Shown here in pieces: positions 51,025 to 60,181 of a DNA stretch of 64,000 nucleotides. The stretch covers positions 2,914,001 to 2,978,000 of the forward strand of contig NZ_JQFA01000002.1 of the NCBI RefSeq assembly GCF_000763385.1. The letters are read 5' to 3'. Position 1 is the stretch's first letter. Every line of letters starts with the position of its first letter. Origin of the DNA: Leptolyngbya sp. KIOST-1. GTDB taxonomy: Bacteria; Cyanobacteriota; Cyanobacteriia; Phormidesmidales; Phormidesmidaceae. Position numbers and translations under genes: made by a program. Under the pieces are notes generated by a model. The model searched no databases. It was not told the origin of the DNA and worked only from the letters and a program-made list of their open reading frames with translations.

Positions 51025-51262
51025 GGTGACGCTGCCACTGCTGCTGACGGGTTTGCCTGACCCAGGCAGCGCTGTCTTGCATTTCGGGAACGTCGCTCCA
51101 CATGCCGACGAAGGGTTGGTCGGTAAAGCTGATGGGCTGATGGGGTTTGTTGGGTTGGGGCTGATAGCGCTGTTTGAGGAAGCTGACGAAATCGAGGATG
51201 AGCTGTTGGGCTTCTTCGGGCAGCTCTTGAATATCTTGCTGAATGTGGTCTAAGGCAGGCAT
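51017..51262 (-). CDS. vapB: DUF2281/VapB-type antitoxin
   Basis: About 81 residues from ATG 51262 ('MPALDHIQQDIQELPEEAQQLILDFVSFLKQRY'), the helical pattern of DUF2281 antitoxins. The C-terminal half ('FVGMWSDVPEMQDSAAWVRQTRQQQW') ends with a segment typical of toxin-binding tails ('W..xRxxxW'). GAGGTC precedes the ATG. It overlaps vapC by 8 bp, so both are co-translated. It should bind and silence VapC and repress the operon. Confidence 0.78.
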   Translation of the reverse strand: MPALDHIQQDIQELPEEAQQLILDFVSFLKQRYQPQPNKPHQPISFTDQPFVGMWSDVPEMQDSAAWVRQTRQQQWQRHHG

Positions 51263-51615
51263 GATGACCTCGCATGGGAGCTTACAGCGGTTTTGCTTAG
51301 GTAGCACGTTATGGCTAGGCTCAACACAATCTGGGGTAAGTAGTGGGCAATGTCTACCTTACAAGGGCTAAGGTTCCGTTAGCGTTGTGCTCTTGATATC
51401 GGTATTGGCTTGACAAAGTTTATAGAACTGTTTGTCTGTCAGGTCAATGATTGTGATGAAGTCGAGAGATGACAGAGTCACAGGATAACAATGACTGGGC
51501 AATGCCCATGCTATACGACTAAAAATAAATTCTATCCTATTTTATAAAGAGGCTAAATCATCCTTCTATCTGTAGACACTTCATTTTCTTTGGACTTAAT
51601 TTAAAGGGGAAGTGC
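51263..51615. other. Intergenic region, no gene seen
   Basis: A 353-bp gap between vapB and the ATPase-kinase gene, both read leftward. It contains a TGGGCAATGCCCA palindrome near 51497-51509 and AT-rich DNA (about 51515-51610). I see no supported coding region or RNA. The vapB promoter should be here. Confidence 0.5.
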
Positions 51616-54090
51616 TTAAGTATTACGAATGAACTTGAGGGCAGAAGCAGCAGATTGAAATCTATCCATCTTGTTTCCTGCAAACAACTTCAAGATCCCC
51701 TGCGCTAACTTTTCTGGTAAGTCATTTCTAACTTGCTCAGATAAATTTTGAATAATTTCCAAATCATACTCACCGGCCTGGCTCAAGCTAATATCCATAC
51801 CTGTGGCTGCCTGTGCCAGGGTCAAGCCTAATTGGTAAAGATCTATATCCGGGGTCCATGGACCCACTACAAAATCAGGAGGCAAGTAACCTGGAGTATG
51901 TGACATAGTCCTCACTTCTTCATTGGCAGCAACTGATATGTTGAAATCTATCAACACAGGGCCTCTCACATCCGTCAAAATGATATTTTCAGGCTTTATG
52001 TCGCGATGCACTTTTCCATGCCTCGCTTGCTCCATTTGAGTAAATTCTTGAGGCAATAGATCCTTCTTGCTGCGCAGTTTTTCTACTAGATCATGGTCAG
52101 GATGAATATACTTTAAGGCTTTCAATAGCTTTACAGCAACATCCTTTAGCTCATCGGGTGCCAATCTAAAACTGCGTTGACATTTAGACCGGAGGGATTG
52201 TCCTTCCAAATATTCCATGACTAAATAAGCTTTTCCATCCCCTGTTTGTCCAAATGTAATTAACTTAACGATATTTGGATGGTTAAATTTTGATAGAATA
52301 TCAACTTCCCTTTGGAGCTTGAAAATTGATCCCGACTCTAAAACTTTTATAGCTACATATTTCGACTGCTCTGATAAATTTCCTCCTTCAACTCTTTCAG
52401 CCTTATATACTTTTGAGAATCCTCCTGAATGACCAACCAAGCTCTCAATTTTATAGGTTCCTATTCTTTCCCCCAATACTAGAGTACTATCGTTTTGATA
52501 AACACTTGCTCTTATTTCCCGAGTGTTTTTCCTTTTAACCATCCACGTTTGAAGAGGTTCGACTTTGATATTACATGCCTCGCCATCAAATTCTATAATT
52601 CCATAACCTTCAAGATGAGAAATATCGTTAGGAAATAATTCAGCGAGTTCCTTAAATTCTCCAATTTTTCCTTTTGCTAAGGTTTCAAGGAGGATAAATT
52701 CGTTTTCATAATATTGAGACAACACATCAACCATTTGACTTACTTGAGATTCTACTAGTTTTAAGAAATTAGCTGCTTCTTTAGAAACATCACTGCTTAA
52801 GACGCTCTTGCTTTGTCCCTTATTAGATCTTGCGTTATGAATTGCTGATCCGTAAGCTCGCATTAAGAGAGGGTGACCTCCAGTTCTTTGATGAACCATA
52901 TTCAGAGCATCACTTTGCCAAGAAAGACCCATAAGAGAGCCGATATCTTCGAGCAAATTCTTGCTATCCTCAAAAATAAACGGGCCTAAATACTTTTTTT
53001 GGAAAAAGTTAAAAATTGGATTATCTGAAGATTCAATGCTTGTCTGCTCAACAATTTTTGGATTGGTGCCCGTCACAAAATAAGCAATTCTGCCTGAATG
53101 CTCTTGATACATTCCTCTTAGAATACGCCAAACCCTAAGAAAGTCTTGTGGTGCCCAAGAAGAACCGTAAATCATTGATGGTGGAGCCATCAGCTCTACT
53201 TCATCAAAAGCTATAATAAATTTTTTGTTGGTCGCTTTGATGATTTTCTGGAAATCTACAACAAAACCTTCTCTGATAAAATCTTTGTTATCTATAGCGG
53301 AAAAAAGCTCATATTTACCAAAAAGAACTAAATTATCTATTCTCTTTTTTCCTATAGAATCTAGTATAGATTCGCCAAGACTCCACAAAAGATATTCTGC
53401 TGTAGGTGAAACTCCATCAATCCGTTGAATATCTAAGTAAGCAATATAAACACTATAACTTTCCTTCAATATTTCTATTAATCGATATAGGAAAGAAGTT
53501 TTTCCCATTTTCCGTAGGCCAAATAAGCCTATATTTGAGGTGGAATTTGCAAGTGATGAAGAAATCTCAGAGAGCAACTTATTGTGCCCATAAAAGTATC
53601 TTGGTATTTTTATGGGATCAACAACCCAGTACAAATCTTTTACATATAGTCTAGATTGGAGTGTTGACAGAAAACTCTCTGGATTAGTTGATAAACCCCT
53701 TATTTCGCTGATTGAAAATCCAATGATATTTATGGGGGATATCTGTGGAGATATCTGCGCTACATTTTTAGCTGTTTCCTTGTCTTCAGTAATGATAAGA
53801 ACAAAATCTTTGCCTAATCTGTTTTCCTGAGTCGCAATTTCAACTGCTTGCTCAATGGTTTTTGCCTGAAAGTCGTCAAATTGCACAACCCAGATAAGTA
53901 TCTCTAAGTTCCCAACACCTAAAAGATCCTTGATTCTCTTTGTCGGTTTAAGATAGAATCCCCAAAGCCTAAAGGACTTGAAGTGTATCCAAGTGACTTT
54001 GAACCCAGAAGAGATTAATAGGTCATGCAAGGTTTTCCTGAAGGGATCTTGACTAATAAATTCCTTTATTCTTGTAGAGTCGATAGCCAT
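51616..54090 (-). CDS. AAA/STAND-like ATPase fused to a Ser/Thr protein kinase
   Basis: An 824-residue protein in three parts. Residues 1-150 are an unassigned alpha/beta region ('EILIWVVQFDDFQAKTIEQAVEIATQENRLGKDFVLIITED'). An Orc1/STAND-like ATPase follows with Walker A 'GLFGLRKMGKTSFLYRL' (about 195), Walker B 'KFIIAFDEVELM' and 'YFVTGTNP'. The C-terminal kinase (about 540-820) has 'LVGHSGGFSKVYKAE', the Lys in 'YVAIKVLESG', 'HGKVHRDIKPENIIL' (about 695) and 'VLIDFNISVA', with DFN replacing DFG while Asp is kept. Kinase and P-loop sensors are common in phage defence (Stk2, PglW), so an infection sensor is plausible. The gene is strongly AT-rich compared with its 3' and 5' neighbours, a sign of transfer. 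Confidence 0.88.
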   Translation of the reverse strand: MAIDSTRIKEFISQDPFRKTLHDLLISSGFKVTWIHFKSFRLWGFYLKPTKRIKDLLGVGNLEILIWVVQFDDFQAKTIEQAVEIATQENRLGKDFVLIITEDKETAKNVAQISPQISPINIIGFSISEIRGLSTNPESFLSTLQSRLYVKDLYWVVDPIKIPRYFYGHNKLLSEISSSLANSTSNIGLFGLRKMGKTSFLYRLIEILKESYSVYIAYLDIQRIDGVSPTAEYLLWSLGESILDSIGKKRIDNLVLFGKYELFSAIDNKDFIREGFVVDFQKIIKATNKKFIIAFDEVELMAPPSMIYGSSWAPQDFLRVWRILRGMYQEHSGRIAYFVTGTNPKIVEQTSIESSDNPIFNFFQKKYLGPFIFEDSKNLLEDIGSLMGLSWQSDALNMVHQRTGGHPLLMRAYGSAIHNARSNKGQSKSVLSSDVSKEAANFLKLVESQVSQMVDVLSQYYENEFILLETLAKGKIGEFKELAELFPNDISHLEGYGIIEFDGEACNIKVEPLQTWMVKRKNTREIRASVYQNDSTLVLGERIGTYKIESLVGHSGGFSKVYKAERVEGGNLSEQSKYVAIKVLESGSIFKLQREVDILSKFNHPNIVKLITFGQTGDGKAYLVMEYLEGQSLRSKCQRSFRLAPDELKDVAVKLLKALKYIHPDHDLVEKLRSKKDLLPQEFTQMEQARHGKVHRDIKPENIILTDVRGPVLIDFNISVAANEEVRTMSHTPGYLPPDFVVGPWTPDIDLYQLGLTLAQAATGMDISLSQAGEYDLEIIQNLSEQVRNDLPEKLAQGILKLFAGNKMDRFQSAASALKFIRNT

Positions 54091-54212
54091 AAATTTTTAC
54101 CTTATTATTTTTTAGGGGTTAGTTCAACTCACTGACAAAAATTATTTGATTAAACATTTTCATGGAATTGAAGACATAAAGATAAACAGCCTCTTGACTC
54201 ACTAAAATTACA

Positions 54213-54470
54213 TCATTGTTTAAGCCAAGGACTCCCAAATAGCCTATCCCAAGCTTCAAGAACCAGGCGTTGGGTGCGGTATTCGCCGAACTGTTTGATG
54301 TCGTTGTTTTTGAGGCCGCGGAAGGTTTCGCTGGGGAAATCGGGGCCGTGGATGTCAGCGGGGTCGAGGATGTAGCGGAGTTCGTCGCGGGTGAGGCCAT
54401 AGAGGTGGGTGTGGTAGGCATCGAGTTCGGCGCAGAGAAGGTTTAGCAGTTCGCTAAAGAAGGTGTTGGC
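54213..54470 (-). pseudogene. Displaced 3' end of a methyltransferase gene
   Basis: In the leftward frame the DNA encodes 'AELDAYHTHLYGLTRDELRY', then 'GPDFPSETFRGLKNND' and 'EYRTQRLVLEAWDRLFG' and a stop at 54213. It matches the C-terminal ~66 residues of the methyltransferase at 56189 with about eight changes. There is no start or upstream catalytic part. It sits just behind the OLD-family gene, so it is an orphan tail left when that gene was inserted. Confidence 0.8.
54248..54437. repeat. Direct repeat of the methyltransferase 3' end (distal copy)
   Basis: About 190 bp match 56212-56401 in the same orientation at a constant offset of 1964 bp, with roughly 10 % differences. The OLD-family gene lies exactly between the two copies. 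Confidence 0.85.
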
Positions 54471-54491
54471 AAATGAAAATGTCCAAGTACA

Positions 54492-56186
54492 TTAACGCTG
54501 AGACTCCATTTGTTGTGTCAACTTTTCTAAAGCAGAATCTATAACTTGACAAACATTTATCCACCGTTCTGCCCATTTGTAATCATTTTTTTCTTTTGCC
54601 AATGCCTTCATAAAGTTAGAAAACTGAGTTTTGCTAGTATCCTTAACTCTGAAAGGTTCAACATAATTAGAGGCATCTACAGAAAAATCATCGAACCATG
54701 AGGAATGTTCTTCATATGCGTTAATAATCCATTCATCTGGAAATAGTCCTTCTATAGCAAATCGATTTCGTACAGAAACATAGTGTAGGTTAGGATTGAA
54801 CGGAATTTGTTTGTTGCTGAAGTAGTGTTGAAGTTTTCTTCTTTCATCTTCAGCGGCTGAATCGCCATCAAAAACAGAGACTACAATAGTTTCTTTGCTT
54901 ATAAATTCATATGTAGCGCGTAAGAATCCCGTCAAAAATTTGATACCTCCAAAGTCCATGAAGCTGTTTTCTGCTGATCTAAGATATGGCCAAGAGCTGC
55001 TAAATCCGTCATGATTATTAGGTATTAAATCTAAAATCCATAAGAAGTAATCTCGATCTGTTGGGCCTTCAAGTAGCACATTAAATTTTGAGAAATTATA
55101 GTAATCGCTAAATCTCACTCCTAATGAACCACGCAGAGATTTGCCCGCCTCAAAATATGTCTTGAAGCTATTAAATTTAGTTCTTCCTGAAGAGTCTAAC
55201 TCTGTTCCTATAACGATTTTTGGATCTTGAGGAATAAAGCTCAAGGAATGCGTAGTAGACACAACTAGTGCATATTCCTTAAGCTTTTTCAGGATTTTGT
55301 CGCAGTTAAGAGATAATCCTGGATGCAGATATGATTCTGGCTCTTCTAATAACCATATGACACTTCTTCCTCTAGATATCTCTTCGCTTGTAATCCATAA
55401 GAATGATGCCATCATTGCTGTAGATTGGATTCCCATTCCTTTTCTAAAAATCGACGTTTCTTCAGGATCACGAAGCCTAAAATCAAAGCCACTAATAAAT
55501 TCTTCCAAAGAATCATTTGGAACTCCAAAAGATGCTTTTATTCCTGAAATACCTACATCAGAAAAAACCGAGTTAATATTTTCTGCCGTAGCATCTAAGA
55601 TGCCGCGAATATCATCTATATATGTATATATCTTTTCCGCCACTAAGCTTTTCAATGAAGGAACTAAAAGATCGTTGTAAAGTTCTTTTACGCCTTTCTC
55701 AGAAGGAATGTAGAAGCATGCAAATTTTGATAGTAGATCTGTTACTAGCTGTCGATGTTTAGCTGAAAATTGAGCTTGCTTATTACCTCTAGGCTTTTTG
55801 GCATTTGGAAAAAATTGATATGTTGGATTAGAATTAGAGCTGAATTGGAGATTAAGTGAGATTTCTGTCTCATCATTTCGACTAGTACCTAAAATACTAT
55901 GTAGCTCATCTAATGAGTCATAAATATCTTTATCATTCTCAAGAGGATCGCCTTCGAAGACAGCAACTAGACTTGTTCTAGAGCGTGTGTCTCTAAAAGT
56001 TAAGTCTAAGTCTCTTTGATAATTATATTTGTTATCAAGTCCTGTGAAAAGAAGCTGAATCGCTCTTAATATATTAGTTTTTCCAGTATTATTTGGGCCG
56101 ACAATAGTCATACCTTTAGAGAGATCTAAAGACTGTTCAGAAGAAATAGTTCTGTATGATTTTATCCGGATATTCTTAAGCCTCAT
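54492..56186 (-). CDS. OLD-family ATPase/TOPRIM nuclease
   Basis: A 564-residue protein. The ABC-type ATPase has Walker A 'TIVGPNNTGKTNILRAI' (about 28-44), a signature region near 'KGMGIQSTAMMAS', Walker B 'IWLLEEPESYLHPG' and the His switch 'STTHSLSF'. The C-terminal TOPRIM domain has Glu in 'VLLEGPTDRDYF' (about 373) and the D-x-D in 'VVSVFDGDSAAEDERR' (about 438). OLD proteins are DNA nucleases; GajA and AriA defence proteins share this plan. ATG 56186 is 2 bp after the methyltransferase stop, so translation is coupled. AT-rich, unlike the methyltransferase. It is bracketed by a direct repeat of the methyltransferase 3' end. Confidence 0.9.
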   Translation of the reverse strand: MRLKNIRIKSYRTISSEQSLDLSKGMTIVGPNNTGKTNILRAIQLLFTGLDNKYNYQRDLDLTFRDTRSRTSLVAVFEGDPLENDKDIYDSLDELHSILGTSRNDETEISLNLQFSSNSNPTYQFFPNAKKPRGNKQAQFSAKHRQLVTDLLSKFACFYIPSEKGVKELYNDLLVPSLKSLVAEKIYTYIDDIRGILDATAENINSVFSDVGISGIKASFGVPNDSLEEFISGFDFRLRDPEETSIFRKGMGIQSTAMMASFLWITSEEISRGRSVIWLLEEPESYLHPGLSLNCDKILKKLKEYALVVSTTHSLSFIPQDPKIVIGTELDSSGRTKFNSFKTYFEAGKSLRGSLGVRFSDYYNFSKFNVLLEGPTDRDYFLWILDLIPNNHDGFSSSWPYLRSAENSFMDFGGIKFLTGFLRATYEFISKETIVVSVFDGDSAAEDERRKLQHYFSNKQIPFNPNLHYVSVRNRFAIEGLFPDEWIINAYEEHSSWFDDFSVDASNYVEPFRVKDTSKTQFSNFMKALAKEKNDYKWAERWINVCQVIDSALEKLTQQMESQR

Positions 56187-56188
56187 TT

Positions 56189-59100
56189 TTATTTCTCTCC
56201 AAACAACTGATTCCAGGCTTCGAGGACGAGGCGTTGGGTGCGGTATTCGCCGAATTGTTTCATTTCGTTGTTTTTGAGGACGCGGAAGGTTTCGCTGGGG
56301 AAGTCGGGGCCGTGGATGTCGGCGGGGTCGAGGATGTAGCGGAGTTCGTTGCGGGTGAGGCCGTAGAGGTGGGCGTAGTAGGCGTCGAGTTCGGCGCGGA
56401 GGTGGGCACGGCGGTCTGGATTCCAGATGAAGGGGTCGCCGTGGTAGCCCATATCTTGGGCGAAGGGTTGTAAGTCCCAGGCGGTGTAGGTGAGTTCGAG
56501 CACGCGAGGGGCAATGAAGTCGATGTCGGCTTGGCTATATTGACTAGGTGGTACCAAAGGGAACTGCTTTAAAAGGAAAAAATTTAGATTGACTCCGCCC
56601 ACTTTCTGTCTAGCTACGTAGTCAAAGATCAAACTATTAAAGGCTCCTAGTAAACATGCATTTACAGAAACTTTTTTGATGCCTGATATCATTACTGTGG
56701 CACTATCAGCCAAGCCAACCTGTGGCAACAAAGCCGCAACAACTGTTCTCTCATTTGAGACAACACCTGTTATTTTTCTGATTGCTAAAATCCAAGAGAA
56801 CTTGCCTTCCATTTTATCTTCAATATCTTTTCTTCTTATAAAATACCTCGGCTTTGCTGTTAAAGTTGTGTCCTTTAAATCTTGCTCACTGATTATTTCA
56901 GAAGATCCTCTGAGGCCGGAATCAGTCCTTGGAGGTTTTGCATGAGCAAATCTATGATTGTATATATGAAACATTTTTGCTTCGTATAAAGGTAGATAGT
57001 CATCACATAGTTTATCTTCAAACAAGCCGCTGTCATTTGACATGTGAAACATGCTTTTGAAAGTTATCTTCCAGGGATTTTTTTGTAAGCTTTCATTCTC
57101 AATCACTGGAATCTGCTGATAAATTCTTTTTGTCAGCTCTGCATCCGCCTTTGTTCGGAAATTTGGACAAGTTAAAGTATTCGGGTTGATGATACTAATA
57201 TCTTTAGGAGTAAGACTAAAAGTCCTTTTCTCATCTTCCATGTGACGAGGTAGTGCTAAAAAGAAAGAGAAGATGGTTTTCTCTACCTTGCCCTTGTTGA
57301 TTCCAAGGAGAGAAAAGCGCATGTGGCTGTCAACTCCATGGAAAAGTTTGTGTTTGTTTTCAAAGTCGTAGATACTAGCCAGGTTTTCTTTCTTGACTAA
57401 ATCACCAAAAAATGACTTGCATGTATCATCGGTTGCAATGCCTGTTGGGACAATTATCCCTAGTCTTCCTAAATTGCAAAGCATATCTCTGGCTGTCTCC
57501 GAAAAAATAGCATATGTATTAATATCCCCTGTTGCAGTGAGTGGAAAACGGCATGAATTGCGAATGAATTTGCCTTGAGCATCCGCATCGTGTTTGGCGA
57601 TAAACCATTTTTCTGCCAATCGAGGATTGTTTGCTCGTAATTTTTGGATTAGTGTGCTTCTTTTGGCTTTGTTTTTTGCTTCTGAAATTTCTGCATCTCT
57701 TGCTCCAAAAAATTCCTTCTCCTGAAGTTTGATACGCTCCCAAGGCGGATTTCCCAACACACAATCAAACCCGCCCTGCTCAAACACCTCCGGAAACTCC
57801 AGCGGCCAATGGAAAAACTGCTTCTCTTCCGCCAACCGATCCGCCGCCGCCACAATCTCCTTCGTCGCCCAGTTACCCTTCAGCAAATTATCCAACACCG
57901 CCGAAGTCGGCAAAAGCTGTAAATTCTGCTCCGTCAGCGGCATAAAAAACGCCGCCGTCCACAAATTGCAGGCCGATTTATCCCGCCGCCACGAGTACAA
58001 GTGCCGACTGCGCTCATACTTCTCCTGCTTTTGCCGCACCGCCGTAGGGTCATCATCCTTCATGCCCTCAATCTCGCGCCACGCCTTGGCATACTCCTCG
58101 CGATCGCGCTCAAAGGTGTTGTCATACAGCAGCGCAAGCTGCCCCGCCGCTTTACTCTCCCGCTCCTGCTTATTGCGCTTCTTAAACTGGGTGGCCAGCG
58201 ACTTGTCATCCCCCGTTACCGGCTTGTAGGCATTGTCGGGAATACCCTCCTTCAGGCAATCGAGATCCAACACCCCCACCAGCGAATTGCCATTCTTAAT
58301 GCGGTGGTCTAAAAAGTTCAGCGACACCCCGCAACACAGCCCCTCAATCCACAGCGCCACCTTACACAGGTCTACCGCCAACGGGTTCAAATCGACCCCA
58401 TACACACAGTGCTGAATGACATCGCGAATAGCAACCCGCAACGGCTCTGGCCCCGGCTGCGGTTCACCCGTGCGAATGCGGGCCAGCTCTTTGCCAATGC
58501 GTCGAGATGCCGCCAGCAGAAAGTGCCCCGAGCCACAGGCGGGGTCACACACCTTGAGGGAGAGCAATGCCTGCTCCTGGGCCTCTAGGGTGGCATCTTT
58601 ACCTAACGCCTCCAGCCGATCCGCAATCACAGGTTCTAGCGCACTCTTGATCAGCTGCCCCACCAGCTCTGGCGGGGTGTAGTAGGAGCCGGTGGTTTTG
58701 CGATCGCTGCCCGTGACCAGCTGAAACTCATAGATGCCCTGCCGCTCGGCCACCTGGGGATGGAAGTCGAGCAGGCTTTCGTAGACACTGCCCAGTTCCT
58801 CCACATCCAGCGCCCCATAGTTGACCCGGCGCAGTTGCCCCCGCTGCTCGTACAGCGACAGGTGGCGAATCGCCAGGGTGAGGTCATGGTTGTCAATGGC
58901 GCAGGCATCGATATCCAGCAGCGAGTGGGAGCCAAACAACACCCCGTTTAGCGGCGATAGGCCCAGCACCTGCCCCCGCCAGTTTTCGTCGAACAGCCGG
59001 AAGGTGACCCGCAGACCCTGCCACTGGTCTTGAAACCCCTCCCGTCGCCAGGAGGCTTTTTCTGCCAGTGCCCGCAGGCGCTCGATGCTGTAGTACTCGC

Positions 59101-60130
59101 GGTAAATGCGGGACTTGTTGACATCATCGCCAGAGAGCAGCAGGTTGCGCGACTCGGCCACCATCAAAAACAGCAGGCGATAGATCAGCAGCAGGAGCTG
59201 GCGGTAGTAGGCGGTTTCGGTAAGGGCCTCACCCTCGGAGCCCTCACCCCCGGCCCCGCTCTCAGGGGGCGAGGGAAGATCGGATATGGGCTCCCCTTTG
59301 CCCAGCCATAACCGTTGGCGTAGGGCTTCGTTGTTTGGATGCTGGAGAAATCCGGTGCCCAGCACCTTGAGGGCTTGCTCGACCCCATCGCGCAGGCGAT
59401 CGCGCACCCTCCCGCCCTGCTGCACCGACTCCTGGTGGTAAAACTCTAGCAGGCACTTGTCGGCATCTTCCATGCCCTGGGGCAGGCGCGATCGGTGGAA
59501 CAGCCGATAGAACAGGCCAAACTCAGCAAAGTTCTCGCCATTGAGAATTTGCTCTAGGTCAAACTCGACGTAGGTGAGTCGGGTCATCAGCGACGAGTCG
59601 CGCAGCAGTCGCCAGCGCAGACCATTGGTTGCGATCGCCCACAGGTGCTCGGTGCGATTGAGATAATCCTGCACCAGGGCATGAGCCGATAGCCGGGGCG
59701 TGCCGCTGGGGGGACGCTGCTCTAAGCGCACTCGGCTGCCCACAATGTGGATCGGGGGCTTGGCATCCCCTGGTTCGGCCCGATGAGAGATAGCGTAGGT
59801 TTGCTCGTCTACTACCTCCGCTTTGGCCACGTATATCGGGTCGTACCCCAAACTGCGCAGCAGCGGCACCGCCCATTGCTCGCGGGTCACGGTGGTGGCT
59901 AGGTCTTGCTCGGGCAGGCGGCTCAAGGCCCGCTGAAACGCCGCCCAATAGATCTTCGCATCGCCCCAGGCCAGGGCAATTTCGTCGGCCAGTTTATCTG
60001 TTTTTTGCAGCCCAAACGCCTCTGGAACCTGGCCTTTGATATCAGCAGACAGCACATCGGCCATCAAGTCTGAGGCGATCAGGTTGCCTTCAATTTGGAG
60101 TCCGGCGAGAGTGGCGGTGGGGGCAGACAT
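56189..60130 (-). CDS. Large Eco57I-type adenine DNA methyltransferase (DrmMI-like)
   Basis: A 1313-residue protein. An N-terminal region (about 1-220, with 'HLWAIATNGLRWRLLRDSSL..YVEFDLEQIL') is like that of type IIG/Eco57I enzymes. The N6-adenine methyltransferase core has motif I 'VCDPACGSGHFLLAASRRIG' (about 525-545) and the catalytic motif 'GNPPWERIK' (about 793). A target-recognition C-terminus ends 'YRTQRLVLEAWNQLFGEK'. It should methylate adenine in a specific site, marking self DNA. The upstream gene (51-bp gap) is a DrmD-like helicase, giving the drmD-drmMI order of class 1 DISARM. The middle third (about 56550-57720) is more AT-rich than the flanks, as if the recognition domain had been exchanged. 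A diverged copy of its 3' end lies at 54213-54470. Confidence 0.87.
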   Translation of the reverse strand: MSAPTATLAGLQIEGNLIASDLMADVLSADIKGQVPEAFGLQKTDKLADEIALAWGDAKIYWAAFQRALSRLPEQDLATTVTREQWAVPLLRSLGYDPIYVAKAEVVDEQTYAISHRAEPGDAKPPIHIVGSRVRLEQRPPSGTPRLSAHALVQDYLNRTEHLWAIATNGLRWRLLRDSSLMTRLTYVEFDLEQILNGENFAEFGLFYRLFHRSRLPQGMEDADKCLLEFYHQESVQQGGRVRDRLRDGVEQALKVLGTGFLQHPNNEALRQRLWLGKGEPISDLPSPPESGAGGEGSEGEALTETAYYRQLLLLIYRLLFLMVAESRNLLLSGDDVNKSRIYREYYSIERLRALAEKASWRREGFQDQWQGLRVTFRLFDENWRGQVLGLSPLNGVLFGSHSLLDIDACAIDNHDLTLAIRHLSLYEQRGQLRRVNYGALDVEELGSVYESLLDFHPQVAERQGIYEFQLVTGSDRKTTGSYYTPPELVGQLIKSALEPVIADRLEALGKDATLEAQEQALLSLKVCDPACGSGHFLLAASRRIGKELARIRTGEPQPGPEPLRVAIRDVIQHCVYGVDLNPLAVDLCKVALWIEGLCCGVSLNFLDHRIKNGNSLVGVLDLDCLKEGIPDNAYKPVTGDDKSLATQFKKRNKQERESKAAGQLALLYDNTFERDREEYAKAWREIEGMKDDDPTAVRQKQEKYERSRHLYSWRRDKSACNLWTAAFFMPLTEQNLQLLPTSAVLDNLLKGNWATKEIVAAADRLAEEKQFFHWPLEFPEVFEQGGFDCVLGNPPWERIKLQEKEFFGARDAEISEAKNKAKRSTLIQKLRANNPRLAEKWFIAKHDADAQGKFIRNSCRFPLTATGDINTYAIFSETARDMLCNLGRLGIIVPTGIATDDTCKSFFGDLVKKENLASIYDFENKHKLFHGVDSHMRFSLLGINKGKVEKTIFSFFLALPRHMEDEKRTFSLTPKDISIINPNTLTCPNFRTKADAELTKRIYQQIPVIENESLQKNPWKITFKSMFHMSNDSGLFEDKLCDDYLPLYEAKMFHIYNHRFAHAKPPRTDSGLRGSSEIISEQDLKDTTLTAKPRYFIRRKDIEDKMEGKFSWILAIRKITGVVSNERTVVAALLPQVGLADSATVMISGIKKVSVNACLLGAFNSLIFDYVARQKVGGVNLNFFLLKQFPLVPPSQYSQADIDFIAPRVLELTYTAWDLQPFAQDMGYHGDPFIWNPDRRAHLRAELDAYYAHLYGLTRNELRYILDPADIHGPDFPSETFRVLKNNEMKQFGEYRTQRLVLEAWNQLFGEK
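56212..56401. repeat. Direct repeat of the methyltransferase 3' end (in-gene copy)
   Basis: This is the partner of 54248-54437, same orientation. It encodes the current C-terminus of the methyltransferase. Either this tail or the displaced one could be the original. Confidence 0.85.
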
Positions 60131-60181
60131 GGGGAAGTTTGAATGTTAATTGGTGCTGACTTGAGGTTGGCGGGCCGTACC

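Noticed and set aside
54119-54421. A 100-codon leftward reading frame between the OLD gene and the ATPase-kinase gene
   Set aside because: Its Thr/Ser/Pro-rich start is the wrong frame of the displaced methyltransferase tail; the meaningful reading is the pseudogene at 54213-54470.
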